A DNA stretch of 64,000 nt from Gaetbulibacter_A aestuarii (GCF_039537665.1 NZ_BAABAY010000001.1:620001-684000); one strand, 5' to 3'. Positions 51,045 through 60,537 are shown, counted from the stretch's first letter. Numbers and translations: made by a program. Notes: a model not told the origin generated them from the sequence alone.

Positions 51045-52271
51045 TTACATATGATTGATCCAACTCGCAGGATTCTGAGTTTTGGAATCTTTGTAGACAA
51101 TAAAGCTCAATAAAGTTTCACCGGTAGCCGGATTGGTAGCCACGTCACCAATAACCTGCTTAGTGCTCACTTTTTCACCTTCCTTTACCCGAATATTGAT
51201 CACATTTCGATACGCTGTCATGTAATTACCATGGCGGATCACGACCACGGGATAAGCATTTTTGATCATGATAATTCTGCTCACCACACCATCGTAAACG
51301 GCACGAACCTCAGCGCCTTTTTCCGTAGCAATAAGCACCCCGTTACGCTCTACAATGAGCGATTTATTGATCAATGAAGGTTGCCGTCCGTAACCTAAAC
51401 GCACAAACCCTTTTTCAACAGGCCAGGGCAATTTTCCCTTGTTAGATTCAAAATTAGAAGCCAGTAGCTTTTCTTCCGGTGTTAAGGCAAAGGTAGTGCT
51501 GGATTCAGATTTCCCGGCCTTGGCATTCGATTTTGCAATTTCCGCCTTGATAATATCATTTATTTGCTTTTCTATCCGATCGGCCTCACGCTGTTTTGCT
51601 CTAATCTCACCCGAAATTTGACTCATTCGTTTATTCAGGGCATTCATCAATTTTTGATGTTCCGCCCGATCAGCTTCCAGTTCTCTTTGGGTTTTTCGAT
51701 TTTCAGCAATTAACGCATTCTTGGCTTCTTTTTGTTTCAGTAAATCCTGATTGATCTCCTGTAGTTCCTGAGTTTTCGCCTTGATCATTTCACCCTGTTT
51801 CTTCTGATGAGCCGCGTATTGCTTAATGTATTGCAGACGTTTGTAGGCCTGTTTAAAATCTTCCGAAGACAATAAGAACATTAACCTGCTCTGCTGATTT
51901 TTACTTTTATACGACTTCACGATCATCGCCGCATAATCCGCTTTTAGCTGTTTTAGTTCAGCACGCAGATCAGTTACTTTTTTCTGGTTATTATTTATTT
52001 CTCGGGTAAGATAATTAGCTTGTTGGTTCGTAACCTTGATCAGATTGTTCAACACATTGATCTTATAATTAAAATCCTCGATCTTGGATAACTCCGATTG
52101 CTTTTGCGAGCGATTCTCTGACTGCAAGGCATTGAACATTTTGATGTCTCGAAGTATTTCCTGACGCCGATTTTCCAGGGCTTTTTGCTTATTATTTTGC
52201 GAAAAACCCATAAAACAAAACAGCAACAAGCCTAAAATAATAAGTCTTCTATGTGTTTGTTTTAGTAACAT
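51045..52271 (-). CDS. EnvC-like murein hydrolase activator
   Basis: 408 aa. A signal peptide (residues about 8-24, LIILGLLLFCFMGFSQ) is followed by a long coiled coil (about 25-245) and a C-terminal LytM/M23 fold (about 300-408). The usual zinc-site motif is degenerate: VVIRHGNYMTAYRNV has no HxH, as in EnvC, which activates amidases and does not cut itself. Probable role in septal peptidoglycan splitting. Last of the DUF4292/TPR operon. Confidence 0.87.
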   Translation of the reverse strand: MLLKQTHRRLIILGLLLFCFMGFSQNNKQKALENRRQEILRDIKMFNALQSENRSQKQSELSKIEDFNYKINVLNNLIKVTNQQANYLTREINNNQKKVTDLRAELKQLKADYAAMIVKSYKSKNQQSRLMFLLSSEDFKQAYKRLQYIKQYAAHQKKQGEMIKAKTQELQEINQDLLKQKEAKNALIAENRKTQRELEADRAEHQKLMNALNKRMSQISGEIRAKQREADRIEKQINDIIKAEIAKSNAKAGKSESSTTFALTPEEKLLASNFESNKGKLPWPVEKGFVRLGYGRQPSLINKSLIVERNGVLIATEKGAEVRAVYDGVVSRIIMIKNAYPVVVIRHGNYMTAYRNVINIRVKEGEKVSTKQVIGDVATNPATGETLLSFIVYKDSKTQNPASWINHM

Positions 52272-52273
52272 TT

Positions 52274-53041
52274 CTACAATTCAATCTTTTTATAACCCGA
52301 CGGAATTTTAAAAGGAAAACGCAGACTTTCATTTAGTGAGGTATTCTTAAAATCCAGTTCAATGATGGCCTCCTGGGTGCCGTCTACAGCCAGGATACGA
52401 ATATCCTCCGGGAGGATCTGACGTTGTACTTCCTGATATTTTTGATAATCAATTTGCAATAAACGGCGTGTTTCCGATTGCGCTATTTGTTGAGAGCTCA
52501 CTTTAAACATCGCCGGATCTATCAAAAAGAATAGTTCAAAAAGCTCACTTTGATTCTTAGGTTGTAAAACATAGTTGTTATCCGAAACTTCAGAGGTATA
52601 GTTTTGTCCTTTGGCGGGATACAGCAATTCACCTAAAATAAGGTTTTGCGCTTTCGTATAATCTAATTGGATTCCCAGAATTTCACTCAAATAAGAAAAT
52701 CCACCTTCAAAATAAGTTTTATCCAACTTGTTGTAGAAGCTCACGCCTTCAGGTGTGATCATCGCTTTTACCACAGAAAAAGAGGAGCTGATCCAAATCT
52801 TTTTATCCTTCTCCATTCGCAAATTGATGTTGTAAGATTGAGATCGGCCATCAGCGTCGTAGGTCAATTTCACTTTTGAATCCAGCGTTCGGAATTTAGC
52901 CGTTTGTCTGGTGTTCTCTCTTAGGAGTTGCTTAGTGGAAAGCTTATAATTCGCTTCGCCTGAAGTCAGGGTTTTAGTCGTGCCACAACTAAAAAGTGTG
53001 CTCAGAAATAAAACAATAATAAGTTTTGTATACTTCGTCAT
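52274..53041 (-). CDS. DUF4292-type lipoprotein
   Basis: 255 aa. Lipobox LSTLFSC places the acylated Cys at residue 19. The body looks like a LolA/LolB-like half-barrel (AKFRTLDSKVKLTYD, WISSSFSVVKAMITPEG), consistent with the Bacteroidota DUF4292 family. A role in lipoprotein or lipid handling is suggested by the fold only. Start overlaps the TPR gene stop (TAATG); the EnvC gene follows after 2 bases. Confidence 0.85.
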   Translation of the reverse strand: MTKYTKLIIVLFLSTLFSCGTTKTLTSGEANYKLSTKQLLRENTRQTAKFRTLDSKVKLTYDADGRSQSYNINLRMEKDKKIWISSSFSVVKAMITPEGVSFYNKLDKTYFEGGFSYLSEILGIQLDYTKAQNLILGELLYPAKGQNYTSEVSDNNYVLQPKNQSELFELFFLIDPAMFKVSSQQIAQSETRRLLQIDYQKYQEVQRQILPEDIRILAVDGTQEAIIELDFKNTSLNESLRFPFKIPSGYKKIEL

Positions 53042-54402
53042 TAATTTGATTCGGGTATTTGCGCGGCTTTATCACTAAACGCTTTAGCTTTAGCCGTATT
53101 GTTCAACAAGGTGTAGGCCTTACTCATTTCAGAATAGAAATCACGTTTCATTTTTGGATTATCTACCACAAAATCTATACCCATATCCAAGGCTTCCAGA
53201 GCCTGTTTGGGTTTATTCAAGGCATTGGAGGCCACACCGTTAATTAAATAGAATATGGGCTGCGCCGGAAATTTTTCCATGGCCTCACTACTCTTTTCAG
53301 CTGCATTCTCATATTTCTTAAAGTCCAGATACAAAAGCAAAGTGTTTTTCAAAACTCTTAAATTATCAGGATCGAGTGCCATGGCGGCTTCAAAATTTTT
53401 GAGTGCTTTGGTCTTATCGTTGGTTTTAAGATAATACTGCCCAAGCTCTAATAAGGTACTCACATTGTTAGTGTTTCCAACCACTGCGGTCGCTTCAACC
53501 AGATCTTTTTCGTATTCCGGATGCGTTTTTACAAAATTAACAAAATCGGTTAGGACCTTTAATTTGGCTTCCGGTTCTATTTGCGGACTTTTAACTACGA
53601 TCTTCATCGATTCAATAGCTTTTTCCGGCTGATTGTATTTCAAGTAAAACTTATATAAAGCTAAATGTACCAACTGAGATTGTGGATGAACATTAAGGAG
53701 CTCCTTAGCAGTCTCAAAGGCTTTTTCCTCTTGATTATTGGCGCTATAGCGATAAATCAATTTTAAATAATTCGCTTCATCATCCGGATTGTTCTCGAGG
53801 CGTTCCTGAAGATTCTCTATTTGTTCATCCTTTCTTCCGGTGGCCTTGTAGATGGCATTTCGCATCATATCCCGGCTTTCAGTAATGCCGAATTGTGCAT
53901 CGAGTTCGTCCAGAATATCAAGCGCCTTATCAAATTTTTCCACCTTTACGTAAAGTCCGGCTAAATCTTCTTTATAATCGGGGTAATATTCCACAATGTC
54001 CTTGAGGGTCTTTATGGCCTTATCATAATCTTTTTGTTCCAGATAATAGCCGTAAAGTGCATCATTATACCATTTGTTCTCCGGCTCCAGGCGAACGGCT
54101 TTTTTAAGCGCATCTTCGGCGGCGCCGAAATTCATAAGCTGAATGTAATTCAAGCCCAACTCATAATAAACGACAGCCGATCGGCGATCGATATCCTCGC
54201 ACTTCAATAAAGCCTCAATAGCTTTATCATAATTTTCAATAGCGCGTTGTTTCAAGGCTTCAAAAAATGATTCCTGAAAAGCATCCTGAACATTGCCCAG
54301 ATCGTCCGTAGGTTTCTTATTGAAATCTACCTGAGCAAAAGTTACCTGCAAACCCATAAAAAGGGCTGTAAGTAAAATAAATATGATGCTTTTTTTATTC
54401 AT
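53041..54402 (-). CDS. Exported tetratricopeptide-repeat protein
   Basis: 453 aa with a signal peptide (IIFILLTALFMGLQVTFAQ). About eleven TPR units follow, for example AVVYYELGLNYIQLMNFGAA, WYNDALYGYYLEQKDYDKA and TLLELGQYYLKTNDKTKA. It is a periplasmic or outer-membrane scaffold. Coupled to the DUF4292 and EnvC genes downstream, so an envelope role is likely. Partner proteins are unknown. Confidence 0.88.
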   Translation of the reverse strand: MNKKSIIFILLTALFMGLQVTFAQVDFNKKPTDDLGNVQDAFQESFFEALKQRAIENYDKAIEALLKCEDIDRRSAVVYYELGLNYIQLMNFGAAEDALKKAVRLEPENKWYNDALYGYYLEQKDYDKAIKTLKDIVEYYPDYKEDLAGLYVKVEKFDKALDILDELDAQFGITESRDMMRNAIYKATGRKDEQIENLQERLENNPDDEANYLKLIYRYSANNQEEKAFETAKELLNVHPQSQLVHLALYKFYLKYNQPEKAIESMKIVVKSPQIEPEAKLKVLTDFVNFVKTHPEYEKDLVEATAVVGNTNNVSTLLELGQYYLKTNDKTKALKNFEAAMALDPDNLRVLKNTLLLYLDFKKYENAAEKSSEAMEKFPAQPIFYLINGVASNALNKPKQALEALDMGIDFVVDNPKMKRDFYSEMSKAYTLLNNTAKAKAFSDKAAQIPESN

Positions 54403-54441
54403 GAATTGTTACATACTAATCCGCATAACACCTGTCAAATT

Positions 54442-55461
54442 CTATTCCAAAACCGTATAATCACCCAAACTTACTTTGGTGAACTCGCCATTGTAAGACA
54501 CGTGATTCCCGATCATGGCATCCTCTAGATTGGCGTTTTTGATCTGAGTCCGCGTTTGAATCAGACTATTTTTTATGGTTGAATTCTCAATTACAGTACC
54601 TTCCCCAATCGAAACAAACGGTCCGATCGTACAATCTTTCAATACCACATTTTCTCCAATAAAACAGGGTTCAATAACAGAAGAATTTTCAATGGTAGCT
54701 GAATCAGCTATCAATTGTTCTTCGCCATCGGCTTCTAAAAAGCCAAGCATGCGCTGGTTGGTTTCTACGGTAATGGCTTTGTTTCCGCAATCCATCCATT
54801 CATCAACGGTTCCTGTTTTAAATATTTTTCCTTCGGCCATCATGCGCTTAATCCCGTCATTGATCTGGTATTCTCCGCCATTGGTTATATTCTCATCTAG
54901 AATTTCCTGTAATTTCGTCTTTAAAACCGCTACATCCTTAAAATAATAAATGCCTATAACGGCCTGATCACTAACAAATTGTTTCGGTTTTTCAACCAGC
55001 TCCACAATTTCATTTCTCTCATTCAGTTTTACAACACCGTAGGCCTCCGGGTTATCCACTTTTTTGGTCCAGATTACACTATCGGCTTCCGGATCCAATT
55101 CAAAATCGGCACGGATCAAAGTATCCGCATATGCAATTACAGCAGGACCGGTAAGTGAAGGTTTGGCGCACATAATGGCATGCCCGGTTCCCAGGGGTTG
55201 ATCCTGACGATAGATACTCGCCTTTGCACCTAAACTTTTAGCCAAAGCTTCCAAACTAGCTACAACATTGTCGCCAAACCAGGCGGGATCTCCTAACACA
55301 AAGGCGATCTCATCTACAGGTTGATCTAAAACTTTGGCAATATCTTTTACCAGACGATGCACAATAGGCTGCCCTGCCACCGGAATTAAAGGTTTTGGAA
55401 CAGTTAAACTATGCGGCCGTAATCGCGATCCGCGACCCGCCATGGGAACTATTATTTTCAT
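54442..55461 (-). CDS. Sugar-phosphate nucleotidyltransferase with left-handed helix tail
   Basis: 339 aa. The nucleotidyltransferase signature is IVPMAGRGSRLRPHSLTVPK with the lysine of PKPLIPV. Metal and sugar segments follow: GTGHAIMCAK and TGTVDEWMDCGNKA. From about residue 245 a hexapeptide-repeat helix begins (IENSSVIEPCFIGENVVLKD). It makes an NDP-sugar from a sugar-1-phosphate and NTP; glucose-1-phosphate is typical but not certain. Likely feeds surface polysaccharide, in keeping with the flippase upstream. Confidence 0.87.
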   Translation of the reverse strand: MKIIVPMAGRGSRLRPHSLTVPKPLIPVAGQPIVHRLVKDIAKVLDQPVDEIAFVLGDPAWFGDNVVASLEALAKSLGAKASIYRQDQPLGTGHAIMCAKPSLTGPAVIAYADTLIRADFELDPEADSVIWTKKVDNPEAYGVVKLNERNEIVELVEKPKQFVSDQAVIGIYYFKDVAVLKTKLQEILDENITNGGEYQINDGIKRMMAEGKIFKTGTVDEWMDCGNKAITVETNQRMLGFLEADGEEQLIADSATIENSSVIEPCFIGENVVLKDCTIGPFVSIGEGTVIENSTIKNSLIQTRTQIKNANLEDAMIGNHVSYNGEFTKVSLGDYTVLE

Positions 55462-55465
55462 ATAA

Positions 55466-55485
55466 ATGCCTGCGAAAGCAGGTAT
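55466..55485. repeat. Short interspersed palindrome, copy 2 (inverted)
   Basis: ATGCCTGC-GAAA-GCAGGTAT, one mismatch pair. It lies between the GIY-YIG gene and the nucleotidyltransferase gene and is the reverse orientation of the copy at 55824. Confidence 0.65.
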
Positions 55486-55498
55486 CTTTTAAAGGTTA

Positions 55499-55810
55499 TT
55501 ATCTTAATCTATTATAATTCATATTCCAGTTCATGGAAAAATCCATCCAACCAGGATTCATGCTTTCAATTAATTCAATTTTCCAGTTTCTTTTCCATTT
55601 TTTGAATTGCGTTTCTCTCTTTTCCGCCTCGCTTCCCTTATCAAATTCTTCAAAATAAACAAGTTTATTACAATTGTATTTTGCAGTAAATGATTTAGGA
55701 TAAATCTTTAATTTATGTTCTTTAACACGTTCTTCAATATTATTTGTTACTCCAATATACAAAACCCCGTTAGGTTTATTTGTCATTATATAAACATACC
55801 AATGATTCAT
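55499..55810 (-). CDS. GIY-YIG nuclease (UvrC-type endonuclease domain)
   Basis: 103 aa. The domain is nearly the whole protein: WYVYIMTNKPNGVLYIGVT (GIY-YIG strands), Arg in NIEERVKEHK, and the catalytic Glu in EKRETQFKKWKR. Stand-alone members are common and multicopy in Bacteroidota, with unknown targets. This copy stands between dut and the nucleotidyltransferase in an otherwise housekeeping leftward run and has an interspersed palindrome on each side. Confidence 0.9.
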   Translation of the reverse strand: MNHWYVYIMTNKPNGVLYIGVTNNIEERVKEHKLKIYPKSFTAKYNCNKLVYFEEFDKGSEAEKRETQFKKWKRNWKIELIESMNPGWMDFSMNWNMNYNRLR

Positions 55811-55823
55811 AAATTTTTATCAG

Positions 55824-55846
55824 GAGATTCCTGCCTGCGCAGGAAT
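55824..55846. repeat. Short interspersed palindrome, copy 3
   Basis: GAG-ATTCCTGC-CTGC-GCAGGAAT, perfect 8-bp arms (55827-55846), between dut and the GIY-YIG gene. Confidence 0.7.
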
Positions 55847-55850
55847 TGGT

Positions 55851-56285
55851 CTACTTCACCCCGGTACTACCAAAACCACCTTCGCCACGTTTTGTTTCGG
55901 TAAGCGTTTCTACCAATTCCCACTCAGCGCGCTCATGCCTGGCAATAACCAATTGTGCAATACGCTCTCCATTTTGGATCACAAAATCGTGATGTGATAA
56001 ATTCACTAAAATCACCCCGATCTCACCACGGTAATCGGCATCGATCGTTCCGGGAGCATTTAATACAGTGATGCCTTTCTTGGCAGCCAATCCGCTTCTG
56101 GGGCGCACCTGGGCTTCGTAGCCTATTGGTAATTCAATAAACAACCCAGTGCCCACCACACTGCGTTCCAGAGGTTTTAAAACCCTTGGTTCGGATAGCG
56201 ATGCACGTAAGTCCAGTCCTGCCGAAGCTTCCGTTTCATAATGTGGTAAACCGTGATTGGATTTATTGATGATTTTTATTTTCAT
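55851..56285 (-). CDS. dut: dUTP diphosphatase
   Basis: 144 aa from ATG 56285; a longer frame to 56321 adds a non-conserved Asn/Lys stretch and overlaps the flippase stop. All five motifs are present: AGLDLRA, PRSGLAAKKG, GTIDADYRGEI, GERIAQLVI and RGEGGFGSTG. It hydrolyses dUTP to dUMP, keeping uracil out of DNA and feeding dTMP synthesis. Trimeric type. Confidence 0.96.
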   Translation of the reverse strand: MKIKIINKSNHGLPHYETEASAGLDLRASLSEPRVLKPLERSVVGTGLFIELPIGYEAQVRPRSGLAAKKGITVLNAPGTIDADYRGEIGVILVNLSHHDFVIQNGERIAQLVIARHERAEWELVETLTETKRGEGGFGSTGVK

Positions 56286-56317
56286 GTGTTTATTTTTATT
56301 GTTTTTCTGTGGCCACA

Positions 56318-57778
56318 TCACAATTTCAAAACCTGTTTTATCTTGTCTCGCTCTAATTTGTAAACGATTCCCAAAAATACAATTAACAGCGCTATTCCAA
56401 TAACATAATTGCCCCTAAATTCATAAAAGGACAACCAGGAAAACAGCGTAGAACCTCCCAGATACAACCCTATTTTTTTGAGGTTATAAGGAATAGGATA
56501 ATATTTTCTGCCAAAGAAAAAGGACAAAAACATCATGATGGAATAAGCGGCTAAGGTTGCCACAGCCGATGCCTTATAACTGAATTCTTTGATAAAAAAT
56601 AAGTTAATGCTTAAGGTGATCAAAGCTCCTGTTACAGAAATCCAGGCACCAAATTTTGTGCGGTCGGTAATTTTATACCACACAGATAAGTTGTGGTAAA
56701 TACCCAAACAGAAATTAGCTAAGAGCACTATGGGAACAACCCACATGGCTTGCCAATAGTCTTCACTGCGTACAATGAAAAGTTTTAAAACATCCGCAAA
56801 AACCACAACGGATAAAAATATGATAGCTCCTAAGGCTACAAAAAATTCAAGGATTCTGGCATAGTTTTTCTGTGGATTTTCCGCTTTAGAGTGACTAAAA
56901 AAGAAAGGTTCTATTCCCAGGCGATAGGCTGTAGCAAAAAGCGTCATAAAAACAGCAATCTTATAACAGGCTGAATACATCCCAATTTGTGTGTCGGCAC
57001 TATCGGATGGTAATATTTCGGCTAGTAAGATGCGGTCGAACGTTTCATTAATTGAAAAGGCAACGCCGGCAATAAGCACCGGATAGGCGTATTTCAGCAT
57101 TTTCTTCCAAAGGACTTTATCAAAAACATAGTGAAGCTGCAAATAGAACGGTGCCATTAAAAGGAGGGTCACTGCACTTGCAATTAAGTTGGCAATAAAG
57201 ATATAACTGATCTCAAAATGCGGTTTATAAATGGCGTCAAAAAACGTGTAATCCTGGGCCAGATCTTTTAAAGCTAACAGGAAAAACAAATTCAATCCCA
57301 GGTTAATGGCTACATTCAATATTTTAACAATAGCATAGCGCATGGGTCGGGCCTTGGCTCGTAACCAGGCAAATGGTATGATTACCAAAGCATCTAATAG
57401 CAGAATCCAAATGACCAGCTTAATGTATTTTACATCAATACTGATAAGCTCAGCAATATAATTCTGAAAAGTTAAAGCCAGAACAAAAAATAAAACAGAG
57501 GATAGCACCAAAGAGATCGCAGAGGTTGCCGTAACTTTAGATTTGTCATCTTCTTTATTGAAAAAACGGAAAAAAGCAGTTTCCATGCCATAGGCCAGGA
57601 CCACATTCAGCAATACGAAATAGGAAAAAATAACAGATACCTTACCGTACTCTGCTACCGAAGATAAAACACCTTTGGTAGTATAAAGAGGCACCAGTAA
57701 GAAGCTAAGCATGCGGGGCAGCACGGTGGCTAACCCATAGATTGCAGTTTGTTTGAATAATGACTTTAATCCACTCAA
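56318..57778 (-). CDS. Polysaccharide flippase (Wzx/MVF-type)
   Basis: 486 aa with 12-14 membrane helices. It starts LKSLFKQTAIYGLATVLPRMLSFLLVP style and continues in alternating helices to the basic end LERDKIKQVLKL. Members move lipid-linked oligosaccharides for capsule, LPS or O-antigen across the inner membrane. Dut overlaps or follows it closely on the same strand; the sugar nucleotidyltransferase lies further down. Confidence 0.88.
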   Translation of the reverse strand: MSGLKSLFKQTAIYGLATVLPRMLSFLLVPLYTTKGVLSSVAEYGKVSVIFSYFVLLNVVLAYGMETAFFRFFNKEDDKSKVTATSAISLVLSSVLFFVLALTFQNYIAELISIDVKYIKLVIWILLLDALVIIPFAWLRAKARPMRYAIVKILNVAINLGLNLFFLLALKDLAQDYTFFDAIYKPHFEISYIFIANLIASAVTLLLMAPFYLQLHYVFDKVLWKKMLKYAYPVLIAGVAFSINETFDRILLAEILPSDSADTQIGMYSACYKIAVFMTLFATAYRLGIEPFFFSHSKAENPQKNYARILEFFVALGAIIFLSVVVFADVLKLFIVRSEDYWQAMWVVPIVLLANFCLGIYHNLSVWYKITDRTKFGAWISVTGALITLSINLFFIKEFSYKASAVATLAAYSIMMFLSFFFGRKYYPIPYNLKKIGLYLGGSTLFSWLSFYEFRGNYVIGIALLIVFLGIVYKLERDKIKQVLKL

Positions 57779-57883
57779 GAAAAAGACAGTTTATAATGCT
57801 AAAAATACGCTTTTTAAGTCACGACATACCAAATATACGTTATTGCAGGAGGAAATGGATAACGTGGTTCTAAAAAACTAAAA

Positions 57884-57904
57884 AACCCCACAGATTGTGG
57901 GGTT
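57884..57904 (-). terminator. Terminator of the ATP synthase operon
   Basis: AACCCCACA (57884-57892) with TGTGGGGTT (57896-57904), nine pairs with a 3-base loop. Read leftward it ends in a T-run. It lies 67 bases past atpG and upstream of the flippase gene. Confidence 0.88.
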
Positions 57905-57970
57905 ATATTTTTTCGGATTCCTACCCAAGGCAGGCAAGCTTCAGTCGCTACCGCTCCTTCTGAATAACAA

Positions 57971-58831
57971 TTAATTATTCAAGGCCTCAGCACCACCAAC
58001 GATCTCAAGGATCTCGTTAGTAATAGCGGCCTGACGTGCTTTGTTGTATGTTAATTTCAACTGATCCCGTAGTTCTTTAGCGTTATCTGTAGCTTTATGC
58101 ATAGCTGTCATACGAGCGCCATGTTCCGCTGCAAATGAATCTCTAAGAGCCTTATATAATTGGGTTTTAAGAGACTTCGGAATCAATTGTTCAACAATTT
58201 CTACTTTAGAAGGTTCAAAAATATAATCGGCCTGGGCCTTTACATCCCCTTCAATCGGAGCGATAGGTAAAAATTGTTCTGCTTTAACAACTTGAGTCGC
58301 AGCATTTTTAAATTGATTGTAAACGATTTCGATCTTATCGAATTCACCATCAACAAATTTGTCCATTAAAAACGCTGCGATCTTGGCCACATTATCAAAA
58401 GTCAGATCATCAAAAACGGGACTTTCATTAGCGATCACTTTTCCTGACTTCTTAAAAGCATCGTTAGCCTTTTTACCAATGGCCACATAGGATACTTTTT
58501 GATCAGCGTATGTTTCAGTACTTAATCGGTTAACCTCTTTTATAATGTTCGAGTTGAACGCTCCTGCCAAACCTCTGTTTGAAGTTATAGCAACAATAAG
58601 AACGCGTTTCACCTCACGTTGTACAGCATATTTACTTCCGGTATCATCATCCAAAGTAGCGCTCAGATTTTGCAATAACTCCGTCAATTTATCGGCATAA
58701 GGCCGCATGGCGGTAATGGCATCCTGGGCTTTCTTTAACTTTGCAGCCGACACCATTTTCATGGCACTGGTAATCTGCATCGTTGAAGACACCGATGATA
58801 TTCTGTTACGTATTTCTTTAAGATTCGCCAT
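57971..58831 (-). CDS. atpG: ATP synthase gamma subunit
   Basis: 286 aa. N-terminal coiled coil (ANLKEIRNRISSVSSTMQI, TSAMKMVSAAKLKKAQ) and C-terminal helix (KATDNAKELRDQLKLTYNKARQA) form the central shaft; ITSNRGLAGAFNSNI is the family mark. It transmits rotation from the c-ring to the catalytic head. Last of the operon. Two palindromes lie in the spacer after atpA. Confidence 0.97.
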   Translation of the reverse strand: MANLKEIRNRISSVSSTMQITSAMKMVSAAKLKKAQDAITAMRPYADKLTELLQNLSATLDDDTGSKYAVQREVKRVLIVAITSNRGLAGAFNSNIIKEVNRLSTETYADQKVSYVAIGKKANDAFKKSGKVIANESPVFDDLTFDNVAKIAAFLMDKFVDGEFDKIEIVYNQFKNAATQVVKAEQFLPIAPIEGDVKAQADYIFEPSKVEIVEQLIPKSLKTQLYKALRDSFAAEHGARMTAMHKATDNAKELRDQLKLTYNKARQAAITNEILEIVGGAEALNN

Positions 58832-58842
58832 AATCTCTTTTT

Positions 58843-58918
58843 GTCATTCCGTACTTGTTACGGAATCTTTTTTAATTGAACTTCAAATAATGAGATTCCT
58901 GCTTTCGCAGGAATGACA
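58843..58918. repeat. Two palindromes in the atpA-atpG spacer (copies 4 and 5)
   Basis: ATTCCGTA-CTTGT-TACGGAAT at 58846-58866 (variant arms, preceded by TTGTC) and ATTCCTGC-TTTC-GCAGGAAT at 58895-58914 (preceded by GAG, followed by GACA). The outer GTCATTCC and GGAATGAC ends show they lie in opposite orientation. They fill most of the 88-base gap inside the operon. Confidence 0.7.
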
Positions 58919-58919
58919 A

Positions 58920-60494
58920 TTAATATTTACTTGATAGATCTTTCGCTACAGCCGTTAAGGTATCTGTTACCTCATCGGTTAGTTTACCTGCCTTTAAAGT
59001 ACTAAGAACGTCTGCATGTTTTGCTCTCAAGAACTCTAAATAATCACGTTCAAATTCTTTAACCTTTTCAACAGGTACATTACGCAATAAATTCTTAGAT
59101 CCGGCATAGATGATCGCAATTTGATCTTCTACTTTGTAAGGATCGTTTTGCGCCTGCTTTAAGATCTCTACGTTACGTTTCCCTTTTTCAATAACATTTA
59201 ATGTAGAAGCATCAAGGTCAGAACCAAACTTCGCGAAAGCTTCCAATTCACGGAACTGAGCCTGGTCTAATTTCAAAGTACCGGCTACTTTCTTCATCGA
59301 TTTGATCTGCGCGTTACCACCCACACGTGATACCGAAATACCTACGTTAATCGCCGGACGCACACCAGAGTTGAATAAATCACCATCCAGGAAGATCTGA
59401 CCATCGGTAATCGAAATTACGTTTGTTGGGATATAAGCTGATACGTCACCCGCTTGTGTTTCAATGATCGGTAATGCTGTTAATGAACCACCACCTTTAA
59501 CCATAGGTTTCAAAGAATCAGGAAGGTCGTTCATGTTCTTGGCAATATTATCATCATTAATGACTTTTGCAGAACGCTCTAATAAACGGGAGTGTAAGTA
59601 GAATACGTCTCCAGGATACGCTTCACGTCCCGGTGGACGACGTAATAACAACGACACCTCACGGTATGCTACCGCTTGCTTAGAAAGATCATCATAGATG
59701 ATTAAAGCTGGACGACCAGTATCTCTAAAATACTCACCGATCGCAGCACCAGCCATAGGTGCGTATACCTGCATTGGTGCAGGATCAGAAGCATTGGCCG
59801 CAACAATCGTTGTATAGGCTAAAGCACCTTTATCTTCTAAGGTTTTTGCAATATTCGCTACCGTAGACGCTTTTTGTCCTATGGCAACATAGATACAATA
59901 CACAGGATTACCGGCATCATAAAATTCTTTTTGATTTAAGATGGTATCCACACAAACGGTAGTTTTACCGGTCTGACGGTCGCCAATAACCAACTCACGT
60001 TGACCACGACCAACTGGGATCATCGCATCAATAGACTTAATACCTGTTTGTAATGGCTCGGTTACAGGCTCACGATAAATTACTCCCGGTGCTTTACGCT
60101 CTAATGGCATTTGATATGTTTCACCAGAAATAGCACCTTTACCGTCGATAGGGTTACCCAAAGTATCCACAACACGACCAACAATGCCTTCACCAACATT
60201 AATAGAAGCAATTTTAGAGGTACGTTTTACCGTAGAGCCTTCTTTTACTCCATAGGATCCACCTAGTAATACGATACCAACGTTATCTTCTTCAAGGTTA
60301 AGTACGATACCTTCTAATCCGCCATCGAATTCTACTAACTCGCCATATTGCGCATTAGATAATCCGTAAGCACGTACAATACCATCACCTACCGTTAATA
60401 CTGTTCCAACTTCATCTAATGAAGCGCTCGCTTCAAAACCTGATAATTGTTTCTTTAAGATTGCTGATATTTCAGCTGGTTTTACTTCTGCCAT
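58920..60494 (-). CDS. atpA: ATP synthase alpha subunit
   Basis: 524 aa. The P-loop is GDRQTGKTTVCVD and the family mark PAINVGISVSRVGG is present, with the beta-barrel start (EVGTVLTVGDGIVRAYGL). It is the non-catalytic nucleotide-binding subunit of F1. The beta subunit gene (atpD) is not adjacent. Confidence 0.98.
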   Translation of the reverse strand: MAEVKPAEISAILKKQLSGFEASASLDEVGTVLTVGDGIVRAYGLSNAQYGELVEFDGGLEGIVLNLEEDNVGIVLLGGSYGVKEGSTVKRTSKIASINVGEGIVGRVVDTLGNPIDGKGAISGETYQMPLERKAPGVIYREPVTEPLQTGIKSIDAMIPVGRGQRELVIGDRQTGKTTVCVDTILNQKEFYDAGNPVYCIYVAIGQKASTVANIAKTLEDKGALAYTTIVAANASDPAPMQVYAPMAGAAIGEYFRDTGRPALIIYDDLSKQAVAYREVSLLLRRPPGREAYPGDVFYLHSRLLERSAKVINDDNIAKNMNDLPDSLKPMVKGGGSLTALPIIETQAGDVSAYIPTNVISITDGQIFLDGDLFNSGVRPAINVGISVSRVGGNAQIKSMKKVAGTLKLDQAQFRELEAFAKFGSDLDASTLNVIEKGKRNVEILKQAQNDPYKVEDQIAIIYAGSKNLLRNVPVEKVKEFERDYLEFLRAKHADVLSTLKAGKLTDEVTDTLTAVAKDLSSKY

Positions 60495-60537
60495 CTTTAT
60501 TTAGTATTTACACCCTTGGCTTGGCCCCGGGCAAGTC

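Noticed and set aside
51045..52271. Active M23 zinc peptidase
   Set aside because: The HxH and upstream His/Asp ligands are not recognisable in the LytM fold, so an activator role fits better.
57905..57965. Third full copy of the GC-rich element
   Set aside because: Only short words match (CAGTCGCT, AGGCAGGC), not enough to claim a full copy.
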